Of a stretch of 10,504 nucleotides of DNA, positions 1 through 7,315 are shown in pieces. The notes below the pieces were generated by a model. It was not told the DNA's origin, searched no databases, and saw only the letters and a list, made by a program, of their open reading frames with translations. The position numbers and the translations under genes were made by a program. Every line of letters starts with the position of its first letter. Positions within the stretch are counted from its first letter, which is position 1. Source of the DNA: RGIG1934 sp964492545 (GTDB taxonomy: Bacteria > Bacillota > Clostridia > Lachnospirales > Lachnospiraceae); NCBI GenBank assembly GCA_964492545.1, contig CAZBKO010000083.1, positions 1 to 10,504 of the forward strand. Direction: 5' to 3'.

Positions 1-455
1 GTATATATCTGGTACATAACTGCACCCTTAGCCCACTCAGGCGTTGTAAATCCCGGGGTAATCACAAATTCGTACCAACCGGTAATATTATCACATATTC
101 CCGCCTTGTCAAAGAAGCACAATTCATATCCAGACACAACCTTAAAATGATAATGAATCTGTTTATCACTCAGCTTAATATTGTAAAAATAATAATCAAA
201 TAATTCATCATTATGTGAGAAACTCATTATCTGTTCCTCATTATCCACATAAATATATACTGCATCAACATTTTCCCTGGCAGTTCTGAAATATACTGTA
301 ACATCACTGTTCTTCTCAGGTTCAGCAGGATTTCTAAATCCAGCTGTCTCATCACTAAAAAGAGCATCTCTATTCAGCGCAGGGCGCATGCTGTGTACAT
401 ACAATAATTTCTTCTCTATATCACTAATTAAATCAGTATTAATATTTGCTATCAT
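1..455 (-). CDS. GH13 alpha-amylase / neopullulanase-type glycosidase, N-terminal part (3' end outside window)
   Basis: The reading frame is open from ATG at 455 to the window edge, giving 151 residues. Residues about 18-130 look like the N-terminal beta-sandwich (CBM34-type) found in maltogenic amylases, neopullulanases and cyclodextrinases: alternating strands such as DVTVYFRTA and FDYYFYNI, then HYHFKVVSGYELCFFD. Residues 141-151 (WAKGAVMYQIY) match the start of the GH13 catalytic barrel in that subfamily (W-x-K-x-A-V-x-Y-Q-I). The catalytic residues lie outside the window, so activity cannot be judged. The family hydrolyses alpha-1,4 (and some alpha-1,6) bonds of malto-oligosaccharides, pullulan or cyclodextrins. 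No signal peptide is visible, so a cytoplasmic enzyme acting on imported oligosaccharides is likely. The second ATG at 459 is out of frame and stops quickly. The purine-rich AAAGG stretch about 13 nt upstream is only a weak ribosome-binding site. The gene is separated from ftsH by a terminator and has its own candidate regulatory sites. Confidence 0.85.
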   Translation of the reverse strand, partial: MIANINTDLISDIEKKLLYVHSMRPALNRDALFSDETAGFRNPAEPEKNSDVTVYFRTARENVDAVYIYVDNEEQIMSFSHNDELFDYYFYNIKLSDKQIHYHFKVVSGYELCFFDKAGICDNITGWYEFVITPGFTTPEWAKGAVMYQIY

Positions 456-481
456 ACATAACACCAAACCTTTTTATTTTC

Positions 482-497
482 TAGTTCTAAAGAACTA
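482..497. promoter_or_regulatory. Operator-like palindrome upstream of the GH13 gene
   Basis: The arms TAGTTCT (482-488) and AGAACTA (491-497) form a perfect 7-bp inverted repeat with a 2-bp centre, 27 bp upstream of the GH13 start. It lies downstream of a TATAAT-like hexamer at 525-530 (minus strand). Position and symmetry suit a repressor operator, but no regulator family can be named from it. It could also be a chance AT-rich palindrome. Confidence 0.35.
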
Positions 498-524
498 CTA
501 AACTATTTTATAATACTTTATTCC

Positions 525-530
525 ATTATA
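525..530 (-). promoter_or_regulatory. Candidate -10 element for the GH13 gene
   Basis: A perfect TATAAT reads on the minus strand at 530-525, beyond the 560-590 hairpin and about 70 bp before the GH13 start. No convincing -35 lies 16-18 bp upstream. It is listed because it is the only consensus -10 between the terminator and the gene; in such AT-rich DNA the match is weak evidence. Confidence 0.3.
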
Positions 531-559
531 CAAGTACCTAATCACTAAATTTGGGTAGT

Positions 560-590
560 AAAAAGGACGGCTTTCGTTGCCGTCCTTTTT
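560..590. terminator. Strong symmetric rho-independent terminator downstream of ftsH
   Basis: AAAAAGGACGGC (560-571) and GCCGTCCTTTTT (579-590) form a perfect 12-bp stem with a 7-nt loop. The GC-rich core is flanked by A and T runs, so it has terminator form on both strands. On the minus strand it is the first convincing terminator after ftsH (194 bp past the stop) and would end the spoIIE-tilS-hpt-ftsH transcript. It also lies between the promoter at 658-666 and the GH13 gene, so it may instead end a short transcript or act as an attenuator. Confidence 0.85.
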
Positions 591-657
591 GGAGAAGGTA
601 TTTCGTTTCTTATGGGGTGTAGCAAAAACTATATAATGTATTGGGGGGGTTACGTTA

Positions 658-666
658 ATTATAATA
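658..666 (-). promoter_or_regulatory. Extended -10 sigma-A promoter in the ftsH-GH13 spacer
   Basis: On the minus strand the stretch TATGCTATTATAAT contains TATAAT at 663-658 and, one step upstream, TATTAT at 666-661 preceded by TGC, an extended -10. The -35 region is poor, which extended -10 promoters tolerate. Transcription would start near 651 and meet the 560-590 hairpin after about 90 nt. Confidence 0.5.
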
Positions 667-685
667 GCATATTCCCTTCCCAAAG

Positions 686-704
686 TGTGCACAAAGTTCA
701 CAAA
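686..704. promoter_or_regulatory. Palindrome and direct repeat upstream of the spacer promoter
   Basis: TGTGCACA at 686-693 is a perfect 8-bp palindrome. On the minus strand TTTGTG occurs twice, 9 bp apart (704-699 and 695-690). The palindrome starts just upstream of where the -35 of the 658-666 promoter should be, a typical place for an activator or repressor site. No known consensus fits well enough to name the protein. Confidence 0.3.
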
Positions 705-783
705 AATGTCAATGTCTTTTTGTGCAATTTGACGAACCGTTTTTTCCTTCTCTGTAGAAAATGTTGTTATTATGCATTATTTT

Positions 784-2592
784 TTAGAATAATGCCTCAA
801 ATTCTTCGCCAGTGATCTTTTCCTTCTCAATTAACAGGTCAGCACACTTATCAAGAACATGTCTGTGATTAACAATAATATCTTTTGCCTTTGTGTAACA
901 ATCATCAACAATTTCCTTGACTTCACTATCAATTACTGAAGCTGTGTTTTCAGCGTAGCTTCTTGAATGTGCCAGATCTCTTCCGATGAACACTTCATCT
1001 TCATTCTCACCATAGCTGATTAAACCAAGCTTATCAGACATACCATATTTAGTAACCATAGCCTTAGCTGTTGCTGTTGCCTGCTTAATATCCTGTGAAG
1101 CACCTGTTGTAATATCATCAAGTACAAGCTCCTCAGCGATACGTCCGCCCAAGCATACCATGATATCCTGAAGCATTCTGCCTCTTGTATTAAACATCTC
1201 ATCCTTCTCAGGTAAAGGCATTGTATATCCTGCTGCCCCTGTTCCTGTAGGAATAATAGATACAGTGTGAACAGGTCCTACATCTGGAAGTACATGGAAT
1301 AAAATTGCATGACCAGCTTCGTGGAATGCTGTAATTCTCTTTTCCTTCTCTGAAATAATTCTGCTCTTCTTCTCTGTTCCTATTCCAATCTTAATAAATG
1401 CTTTATCAATATCCTGCTGTAATACAAATGCTCTGTCATTCTTAGCTGCAATAATTGCGGATTCATTAAGAAGATTCTCAAGATCAGCTCCTGTAAATCC
1501 TGCTGTTGTCTGAGCAACTCTTTCAAGATCAACATCCTCACCAAGTGGCTTGTTCTTAGCATGAACATCAAGAATTTCTTTTCTGCCTCTAATATCAGGT
1601 CTTCCAACTACAACCTTACGATCAAATCTTCCCGGACGTAATATGGCCGGATCAAGAATATCGACTCTATTAGTTGCAGCCATAACGATAATTCCTTCAT
1701 TAACACCAAAACCATCCATCTCAACAAGCATCTGGTTAAGTGTCTGCTCTCTCTCATCATGTCCGCCACCCATACCGGTACCTCTTCTACGGGCTACAGC
1801 ATCAATTTCATCAATAAATACAATACATGGTGCATTTTTCTTGGCTTCCTCAAATAAATCTCTTACTCTTGAAGCACCAACACCAACAAACATCTCAACA
1901 AAATCAGAACCTGAAATACTAAAGAATGGTACACCTGCTTCTCCGGCTACTGCCTTTGCCAGCAAAGTCTTACCTGTTCCCGGAGGTCCTGTAAGGATAA
2001 CACCCTTGGGAATTCTAGCACCAACTTCAATATATTTCTTAGGATTCTTAAGAAAATCCACTATTTCCTCAAGCTCTTCCCTCTCCTCGTGGAGACCTGC
2101 CACATTTGCAAATGTTACTTTCTTGCCCATATCCACATACAGCTTGGCTTTGCTCTTGCCAAAATTCATCATCTTGGCTCCGCCGCCACCTGACGACTGC
2201 CCGCTTATCATTCCAAAAATCAGCAGTGCAATGAACACCATAACAACAAGTGGAAGAACGGTTGTTAAGAATACACTGTCACGCTTAACATCGTTCATTA
2301 CATATGAACCTTCTTCGTCAATAATTGTATCAGCTACTGTTCTAATATCAGCTACATACAATGACTTCTTCTTGCCACTATCCTTAATAGTAAACTTAAG
2401 TTTACCTGTTGGTATCTCCTTGTTAGGAACAATAGTAATATCCTCAACATTACCTTTCTCAAGGTCCGCTAAAAAATTGCTATAGGTATAGCTGTTATCC
2501 TTCTGTCCTTTAAAAAACATCATGTATATTGCAATACATATCAGTACTACAAGAACAAAATAAAAGCCTACACCTTTCATTTGTTTCTTCAA
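784..2592 (-). CDS. ftsH: ATP-dependent zinc metalloprotease FtsH
   Basis: FtsH is a membrane-anchored hexameric AAA+ protease that extracts and degrades misfolded membrane proteins and unstable regulators; in Bacillus it also affects sporulation. Of 602 residues, two membrane segments (about 8-27 and 107-128) flank a short extracytoplasmic domain. A Gly-rich linker precedes the AAA module: Walker A GPPGTGKT (202-209), Walker B IVFIDEID (257-264), pore motif FVGVG (235-239) and second region of homology with arginine fingers R319 and R322 (LRPGRFDR). The zinc protease has HEAGH (424-428), and D501 in SQDI is the expected third metal ligand. All key residues are present. The start is TTG at 2592, chosen because GGAGG lies 9 nt upstream; the first in-frame ATG would be 21 nt from that site. 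It follows hpt by 20 bp as the last gene of the run, with the terminator at 560-590. The C-terminal tail is shorter than in many homologues. Confidence 0.97.
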   Translation of the reverse strand: MKKQMKGVGFYFVLVVLICIAIYMMFFKGQKDNSYTYSNFLADLEKGNVEDITIVPNKEIPTGKLKFTIKDSGKKKSLYVADIRTVADTIIDEEGSYVMNDVKRDSVFLTTVLPLVVMVFIALLIFGMISGQSSGGGGAKMMNFGKSKAKLYVDMGKKVTFANVAGLHEEREELEEIVDFLKNPKKYIEVGARIPKGVILTGPPGTGKTLLAKAVAGEAGVPFFSISGSDFVEMFVGVGASRVRDLFEEAKKNAPCIVFIDEIDAVARRRGTGMGGGHDEREQTLNQMLVEMDGFGVNEGIIVMAATNRVDILDPAILRPGRFDRKVVVGRPDIRGRKEILDVHAKNKPLGEDVDLERVAQTTAGFTGADLENLLNESAIIAAKNDRAFVLQQDIDKAFIKIGIGTEKKSRIISEKEKRITAFHEAGHAILFHVLPDVGPVHTVSIIPTGTGAAGYTMPLPEKDEMFNTRGRMLQDIMVCLGGRIAEELVLDDITTGASQDIKQATATAKAMVTKYGMSDKLGLISYGENEDEVFIGRDLAHSRSYAENTASVIDSEVKEIVDDCYTKAKDIIVNHRHVLDKCADLLIEKEKITGEEFEALF

Positions 2593-2612
2593 TTATCAAA
2601 TCCTCCTTAAAA

Positions 2613-3137
2613 TTAATCTAATTCAACCACTCCAATGAATGGCAGATTTCTATATTTTTGGTCATAATCAAGACCGTAGCCAACTACAAATTCATCCGGA
2701 ATCTGGAAGCATGTATACTTAACATCTACATCAACTACCCTTCTGTCCGGCTTATCTAGAAGTGTACATATCTCAAGTGATGCCGGATGTCTCTCCTGCA
2801 GCATTGCTGTAAGCTTGTGAAGAGTGTTTCCAGAATCAACTATATCTTCAACAATAAGAACTTCCTTACCTTCTATCGACTCATCAAGATCCTTCTTGAT
2901 TGTTAGCTTTCCACTGCTGACTGTACCTGCGCCATAACTGCTGACAGCCATAAAATCCATAGATACAGGAACTGTAATTCTCTTGCAAAGCTCGCACATA
3001 AAAAATGCACCGCCCTTAAGAACGCAGATTAAATGAACCTGCTTACCTGCATAATCCTCGCTAATCTTCTTTCCAATTTCCTCAATTTTCTTATCAACGT
3101 CTTCTTCTGCAATAAGTACTTTAATATTTTCAGCCAT
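2613..3137 (-). CDS. hpt: Hypoxanthine phosphoribosyltransferase
   Basis: This cytoplasmic purine-salvage enzyme converts hypoxanthine (and usually guanine) plus PRPP to IMP or GMP. With the ATG at 3137 the protein has 174 residues, typical of bacterial HPRT. The PRPP-binding signature VLIVEDIVDSGNT is at 93-105 with the acidic pair E97/D98. LKGGAF (41-46) and the C-terminal stretch DEFVVGYGLDYDQKYRN (148-164) are family hallmarks, the latter contacting the base and metal. An earlier in-frame ATG at 3152 exists, but GGAGG lies 5 nt before the 3137 ATG and inside any longer reading, so the shorter start is preferred. It sits 18 bp after tilS and 20 bp before ftsH, the tilS-hprT-ftsH order known in Bacillus, and is probably cotranscribed with both. 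Confidence 0.96.
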   Translation of the reverse strand: MAENIKVLIAEEDVDKKIEEIGKKISEDYAGKQVHLICVLKGGAFFMCELCKRITVPVSMDFMAVSSYGAGTVSSGKLTIKKDLDESIEGKEVLIVEDIVDSGNTLHKLTAMLQERHPASLEICTLLDKPDRRVVDVDVKYTCFQIPDEFVVGYGLDYDQKYRNLPFIGVVELD

Positions 3138-3155
3138 GATAACCTCCATCATATG

Positions 3156-4538
3156 TTAATTAAATTGAATATTTACACATAGCACATTGTCCGTGCCCTC
3201 AGTAATCTTGTAATATTCACTTATTCTATATCCTATTACCCATAGGATATGATTTCCATCCGCCAATAAAAGAATCTCATCCCGCTTATCTCTTGGTATC
3301 TTTTCGTTAACAAAATAGTCCTTCAGTTTCTTCCTGCTGCCCTTGTTATCAACTATCATGTAGTCACCAGGCAGTCGATTCCTTATTTGCAAAGTATTTT
3401 TTATTTTATCACAATCAAACCATTTAGTATATAATTTTTCAGGAATTTCATTGATTTTTTCCAGTTTCTTAATATTTTCAAATTCAACAATCACGCCGTT
3501 TTTACATGAATAAATGTTTCCTGCTGTCACATCAATTACATCTGTTTTTGTATTACCTGATAAACGCTTTTTCTGAATTCTAATTGTATCATATGTTCTT
3601 TCTGCCACAAGTCCATAAGGCAAATCCACTGACTTTCCAACATTCTTGCGAAATAATGCAAATATATCCTCCACATGAACCGAAGAAATATCCTTTAGTT
3701 TACCCGACTGACTTGCAATAGCCTCTCTAATAACACGCTTTACAATAATTTTGTGAATATCAAAAATATTCACAGAAATGCTTGCAGATTCTTTCGTTAT
3801 GTTAAGATACTCTGCACTTACCTTCTCAGTCTGAAGCCTCATGTATTCCTCAGCCTCAAGTGCCGCCTCTGATGCAGCAGCAATATGCACTGCAGACTGT
3901 GTATTAATATTTTCACACAAATATGGAACAACAACATTTCTGATTTTGTTTCTAACATAATCATTGGATAAATTCGTAGAATCCACTATATATTTTATGT
4001 TGTTTTGTTCAAGGTATTCCTCAATTTCACTTCTTGATATTCCAAGAAGTGGACGAATGATATTATCTCTTATGGGAAGAATTCCTCCAATCCCTCTAAG
4101 CTTACTTCCCCTGCACATATTAAATATTATAGTTTCACAATTATCACCAAGATTATGCGCCACCGCAATTTTATTTGCACCACAACTGTCAAGAACCTTT
4201 TTAAAGGTATCATATCTCATCATTCTGCCGGCTTCTTCGACTGTCATTCCATTTTTTCTGGCAATATCCGGTATATTATAATGAAAAACTTTACATTCAA
4301 CACCAATACTTTCACAGAACGCCAATGTATGATTCATGTCCCTGTCTGCCTCATCACCTCTTATGCCATGATGAATATGAACCGCCGTTAAATGCAGCGA
4401 ATATTCATATTCCAGCTCCTTTAGCACCTTCAAAAGACAGACCGAATCTGCTCCTCCTGAAATGCCCACGACTATTCTGTCGCCATTCTTTATCATACTA
4501 TATTTTTCTACATAATCACGTACCTTATCAATAAGCAT
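3156..4538 (-). CDS. tilS: tRNA(Ile)-lysidine synthetase
   Basis: TilS attaches lysine to C34 of the CAU-anticodon isoleucine tRNA using ATP, switching both its codon reading (AUA) and its charging from Met to Ile; it is normally essential. With the ATG at 4538 the protein has 460 residues, the usual full length. The PP-loop ATP-pyrophosphatase motif SGGADS is at 27-32, followed by the family stretches VHIHHGIRGDEADRD (53-67) and VAHNLGDNCETIIFN (126-140). The C-terminal TilS domain is present, with IRNRLPGDYM (385-394) and KKLKDYFVNEKIPRDKRD (403-420). An upstream in-frame ATG at 4568 would add 10 residues but has no ribosome-binding site; GGAGG lies 13 nt before the 4538 ATG, which is rather far. 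The gene begins 67 bp after the spoIIE stop with no terminator between, so readthrough from spoIIE is likely; only weak promoter-like AT-rich DNA is seen in the gap. Confidence 0.95.
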   Translation of the reverse strand: MLIDKVRDYVEKYSMIKNGDRIVVGISGGADSVCLLKVLKELEYEYSLHLTAVHIHHGIRGDEADRDMNHTLAFCESIGVECKVFHYNIPDIARKNGMTVEEAGRMMRYDTFKKVLDSCGANKIAVAHNLGDNCETIIFNMCRGSKLRGIGGILPIRDNIIRPLLGISRSEIEEYLEQNNIKYIVDSTNLSNDYVRNKIRNVVVPYLCENINTQSAVHIAAASEAALEAEEYMRLQTEKVSAEYLNITKESASISVNIFDIHKIIVKRVIREAIASQSGKLKDISSVHVEDIFALFRKNVGKSVDLPYGLVAERTYDTIRIQKKRLSGNTKTDVIDVTAGNIYSCKNGVIVEFENIKKLEKINEIPEKLYTKWFDCDKIKNTLQIRNRLPGDYMIVDNKGSRKKLKDYFVNEKIPRDKRDEILLLADGNHILWVIGYRISEYYKITEGTDNVLCVNIQFN

Positions 4539-4605
4539 ATTTCCAATCCGTCCTCCAATCTGTCTCATTAATATTACTATAATGTACTTTATTATCTATA
4601 TAAAA

Positions 4606-6852
4606 TCAAGCATATTTCCTATTTTCACTTATGCTGGCAACAACAACGGTCATATCATCAGCAGGTGTATAATAGGAATCCTCCATAGCTTTGTCAAGAA
4701 TTCTATCCGCCAGAGATTTGGGATTATCATCCTCATATTCCAAAAGCATTCTGCTCACCTCAAGTTCCTTATTTTCACCGTGAATACCATCCAGAACACC
4801 GTCAGACATCATCACTACAATATCTCCCTCATACAGCTTCTTCGTTGCACTGTCCACATCTGTTTCATTTACTATGCCAAGCGGCAGACTTGTGGATCTG
4901 ATTACATCCACCCACTTATCCCTTCTAATAAATGTACTTGCTGCACCCATTTTAACGAAATTGCAAATACCAGAATACATATTTACAACGCCCATATCAA
5001 CCGAAGTTGTCTTCTCATTATTCCAGTCCATGGATTTAATGGAATTAATAAGGCTCAATGCACTTTTTTTATTAAATCCTGTAGATACCATTTTCTCTAT
5101 GAACTCAAGCACACTCTCACTTTCTTTGAAGGCATCAGCCCCCGACCCCATACCATCTGCAAGAGTAAACATCCATTTTCCATTACCGATATCCACAACT
5201 GAATGATTATCGCCGGATATTTTTCCACCATTTTTAACCGATTTAGCCACAGCATATTCAATTTCAAAGTTCTCAGCCTGTCTAAATATCAACGTCCTAT
5301 ACTCATCATCAACGACCACCCTGTTATCGCCATCCGAAACAATATTATAGCCTGTAATATCAGAAATGATACTGCTTATTTCCCTTGATGTTATAGTTTT
5401 TCTGTTATCGCATTTTACCGTTAGCTCAATTTCCACAGCCCCTGTCTCATTTTCTCCCTGCCTCATCTCACATATACTTACGCCCTTATTCCTAAGTCTT
5501 TTTTGAAGTAATTTTCTAAATTTCCTATTTTCTTCCATGTGTTGGGAATTATCTGTATATTGGCCTATAACCTGGGATATCTCTCTTAGCTGATAACCAA
5601 TGTTATCTTTTATGCTGCTAATTCTTCCATTCCATATTTGATCTGATCTTTTTGACTGTCTCAAATGCTTTATTTCAAGCTCCATAAGTGCTGTATTTGT
5701 GCATATACTGTCTGCATTTACCATATTGTCATTATTTAGCATCCTAAGCATCATATGATTCTTATATCTGCATTCATCTTTTTTAGTGCAATCCTCACAC
5801 ACATTTTCAACCGCAGTCCTGATTATATTCCTGTTGCTATTTTCATTATTTTCATCAGATACATTATCATTTATTGTACTGCACATAACCTCTATGGAGC
5901 TTGATAGTTTATCAAGCTTATCTCCAAACGCTGCCGATGATTTTTCCATAAATTTGTTTTTATCTTCATATTCAACTCGCCTATACACAACACTTCCGGG
6001 CAGTATTAAGAAAATAATAGAAGCTGTAATCACGCCCTGAATATTTGCTTCATTAATTATATCCGGTGCAAAAATCATACCCCCTGTTATATATGCACAT
6101 ATCAGTGCAATAACTGTCGCAACCCTTCCAAGCTCACCAAGTCCGCCCACTATTATTGCCAGCACACACATAATACTCACCACATTTATCTGACCCATAT
6201 CAGCACCTAGAACTATGCCGAGAGACGCACCAAAAATTGCCCCCATACCTGCGCCATACTTATATGCTGAAAATAATAGCAGAAAAAATATGGCCGCTTC
6301 AAGTATTGAATATGGTATGTTATAGCTGCTTATGAAATAATAGATAATTATTCCTGTGATTGAAGCTATTCCTATCATTTCCTCATTTTGTATCTGGCGA
6401 TATACACTGCCATTTAAAATTCCATCAATGCCTCTTCTAAATACCACTGTAACTGCTCCACACAATACACATACGCCCAGAACAGCTGCTATATTATTAT
6501 CAGTTACACGCTCGGTGTACAGCCCTGTAAATTCCAACGCTGCCATTGTAAATGCTATTAGTACCGCATTAATATAGATAGAAATTTCTTTTTTATATAT
6601 GCCAATAATTCCTTCTATTGCCATATATGCCACAATAACCATTGCATATTTTACCAAATCAGTATATACAAGAGCATATGCCATGCCAACCAACGTTGTA
6701 ATTACCGTGATAACTCTTATATTTCCTATTGAATACATTGCACAAAAAAAGCCTATCCCCACCGGTGCATACCCATAAATGGTGCACCCCGACAGAATCA
6801 GGCTAATGCATTGCAGTATTAATAATCTTGTGTTGTCTTGTAATGTTTTCAT
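4606..6852 (-). CDS. spoIIE: Stage II sporulation protein E, membrane PP2C-type serine phosphatase
   Basis: SpoIIE dephosphorylates the anti-sigma-F antagonist SpoIIAA, activating sigma-F in the forespore, and localises with FtsZ at the polar septum. The 748 residues are somewhat shorter than the about 827 of B. subtilis. Residues about 10-292 are strongly hydrophobic, with roughly ten membrane segments. A cytoplasmic linker (about 295-530) carries a Cys cluster, C352-x2-C355-x5-C361. The C-terminal PP2C/SpoIIE domain (about 540-742) has SGD (547-549), the metal-binding DGMGSGADA (566-574, D566), MSDGVLDG (682-689, D684) and DDMTVVV (732-738). All metal-ligand motifs are intact. The start is firm: GAGGAGG lies 7 nt before ATG. 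The gene stands alone behind a 157-bp spacer with a Spo0A-type promoter and is followed 67 bp later by tilS, matching the neighbourhood in Bacillus minus yabS and yabT. Confidence 0.96.
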   Translation of the reverse strand: MKTLQDNTRLLILQCISLILSGCTIYGYAPVGIGFFCAMYSIGNIRVITVITTLVGMAYALVYTDLVKYAMVIVAYMAIEGIIGIYKKEISIYINAVLIAFTMAALEFTGLYTERVTDNNIAAVLGVCVLCGAVTVVFRRGIDGILNGSVYRQIQNEEMIGIASITGIIIYYFISSYNIPYSILEAAIFFLLLFSAYKYGAGMGAIFGASLGIVLGADMGQINVVSIMCVLAIIVGGLGELGRVATVIALICAYITGGMIFAPDIINEANIQGVITASIIFLILPGSVVYRRVEYEDKNKFMEKSSAAFGDKLDKLSSSIEVMCSTINDNVSDENNENSNRNIIRTAVENVCEDCTKKDECRYKNHMMLRMLNNDNMVNADSICTNTALMELEIKHLRQSKRSDQIWNGRISSIKDNIGYQLREISQVIGQYTDNSQHMEENRKFRKLLQKRLRNKGVSICEMRQGENETGAVEIELTVKCDNRKTITSREISSIISDITGYNIVSDGDNRVVVDDEYRTLIFRQAENFEIEYAVAKSVKNGGKISGDNHSVVDIGNGKWMFTLADGMGSGADAFKESESVLEFIEKMVSTGFNKKSALSLINSIKSMDWNNEKTTSVDMGVVNMYSGICNFVKMGAASTFIRRDKWVDVIRSTSLPLGIVNETDVDSATKKLYEGDIVVMMSDGVLDGIHGENKELEVSRMLLEYEDDNPKSLADRILDKAMEDSYYTPADDMTVVVASISENRKYA

Positions 6853-6885
6853 GTGAAATCCTCCTCGATTAATTTATGTGAGATA

Positions 6886-6918
6886 ATAATAGTCATCTCA
6901 GCAAAATTAATTTGTCAA
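6886..6918 (-). promoter_or_regulatory. spoIIE promoter with 21-bp spacer (Spo0A/sigma-A type)
   Basis: On the minus strand a perfect -35 TTGACA (6918-6913) is followed after exactly 21 bp by TATTAT (6891-6886). A 17-bp spacing would give TGACTA, not a -10. Established knowledge: Spo0A-activated sigma-A promoters of spoIIE and spoIIG in B. subtilis have over-long spacers (21 and 22 bp). A Spo0A-box-like TTTGTCAAA (6911-6919, plus orientation, one mismatch to TTTGTCGAA) overlaps the -35. Transcription would begin near 6879, about 27 nt before the ATG. Confidence 0.7.
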
Positions 6919-6944
6919 AGGCTAGCATGGTTTTCTCAAAACAT

Positions 6945-6952
6945 TTAGACAA
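6945..6952 (-). promoter_or_regulatory. Second Spo0A-box-like site upstream of spoIIE
   Basis: The minus strand reads TTGTCTAA, one mismatch from the 0A box core TTGTCGAA, about 27 bp upstream of the -35 and roughly -66 to -73 from the predicted transcription start. Its placement fits the multiple 0A boxes upstream of Spo0A-activated promoters. On its own the match is weak; paired with the box at the -35 it is more credible. Confidence 0.45.
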
Positions 6953-7009
6953 TATCTATTTCAAACATTCATTTGAATCGAATTAAAGCACCTAATAATA
7001 ATAAAGATG

Positions 7010-7315
7010 TTAATCCTGTATTGGCTTAAATAATATCTCATCCGGATAAACATATCCCAGCTTCTTAGCCACTTCTTCTACATACTTCTTGGTCTGAACA
7101 TAGATTCTTTTCTCTTCCAAATCCTCTGTTCTCTGCTGTTCGTCCTCCAGCTGCTGCTGCAATTGAGTTTCCTTCTTAGTCAACTGCTTATCCTTTGCCT
7201 GAAGATCCTTCATCTGCAAAAGTAATACTGCACATATGGCAATAACAATAAAAGCTACAGAAACAATTCCGAACTTGTTAGATTTATTCTCTCTTCTTGC
7301 TTTCGCTCTGTTCAT
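7010..7315 (-). CDS. divIC: Septum formation initiator DivIC / FtsB-like protein
   Basis: A small bitopic division protein that pairs with FtsL and DivIB (FtsQ) in the divisome to control septal peptidoglycan synthesis. Its 101 residues consist of a basic cytoplasmic N-terminus (NRAKARRENKSNK), one membrane segment (about 15-34) and a coiled coil (about 36-75) rich in K, Q and E with heptad-spaced L and I. The C-terminal stretch KYVEEVAKKLGYVYPDEILF is typical of the DivIC/FtsB family, whose members end in a short A-x-x-L-G-hydrophobic-x-x-P-x-E motif. The start overlaps the 3' end of yabQ by 32 bp; GAAGG lies 6 nt before the ATG, inside yabQ. The overlap implies translational coupling. The same position after yabQ is found in Bacillus. 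Confidence 0.9.
   Translation of the reverse strand: MNRAKARRENKSNKFGIVSVAFIVIAICAVLLLQMKDLQAKDKQLTKKETQLQQQLEDEQQRTEDLEEKRIYVQTKKYVEEVAKKLGYVYPDEILFKPIQD

Larger units (their letters stand above)
456..783. other. Spacer between ftsH and the GH13 gene
   Basis: No convincing protein gene is present. Short open frames on either strand here lack ribosome-binding sites and have low-complexity composition rich in Y, I and N. The stretch holds, in minus-strand order, the TTTGTG repeats and TGTGCACA palindrome, the extended -10 promoter, a run of seven C residues (plus-strand G at 643-649), the 12-bp terminator hairpin, a TATAAT hexamer and the palindrome at 482-497. Confidence 0.6.

Noticed and set aside
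498..701. Small minus-strand open frame across the ftsH-GH13 spacer
   Set aside because: It has no ribosome-binding site, runs through the terminator hairpin and its composition is that of spacer DNA.
707..712. Perfect TTGACA hexamer on the minus strand downstream of ftsH
   Set aside because: At 17 bp spacing the -10 position reads CACACT, and the real TATAAT is 43 bp away, far outside promoter spacing even for a Spo0A-type promoter.
774..795. Inverted repeat GCATTATT / AATAATGC at the ftsH stop codon
   Set aside because: The 8-bp stem is all but one or two pairs A-T and is not followed by a T-run on the minus strand, so it is not a credible terminator.
612..815. Small plus-strand open frame overlapping the end of ftsH
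   Set aside because: It has no ribosome-binding site or domain features and overlaps the ftsH 3' end in antisense.
1643..2485. Long open frame (280 codons) on the plus strand opposite ftsH
   Set aside because: It is an antisense shadow of the highly conserved FtsH coding sequence; its translation is low in complexity (S, T, P and I rich) and no ribosome-binding site precedes it.
4582..5202. Plus-strand open frame of about 206 codons opposite the 3' part of spoIIE
   Set aside because: The translation is rich in H, C, I and Y without recognisable domain structure, and the opposite strand encodes the conserved phosphatase domain of SpoIIE.
6960..6977. Inverted repeat TTCAAA / TTTGAA between divIC and spoIIE
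   Set aside because: Only six A/T-rich pairs and no T-run; not a terminator, and it does not match the Spo0A box.
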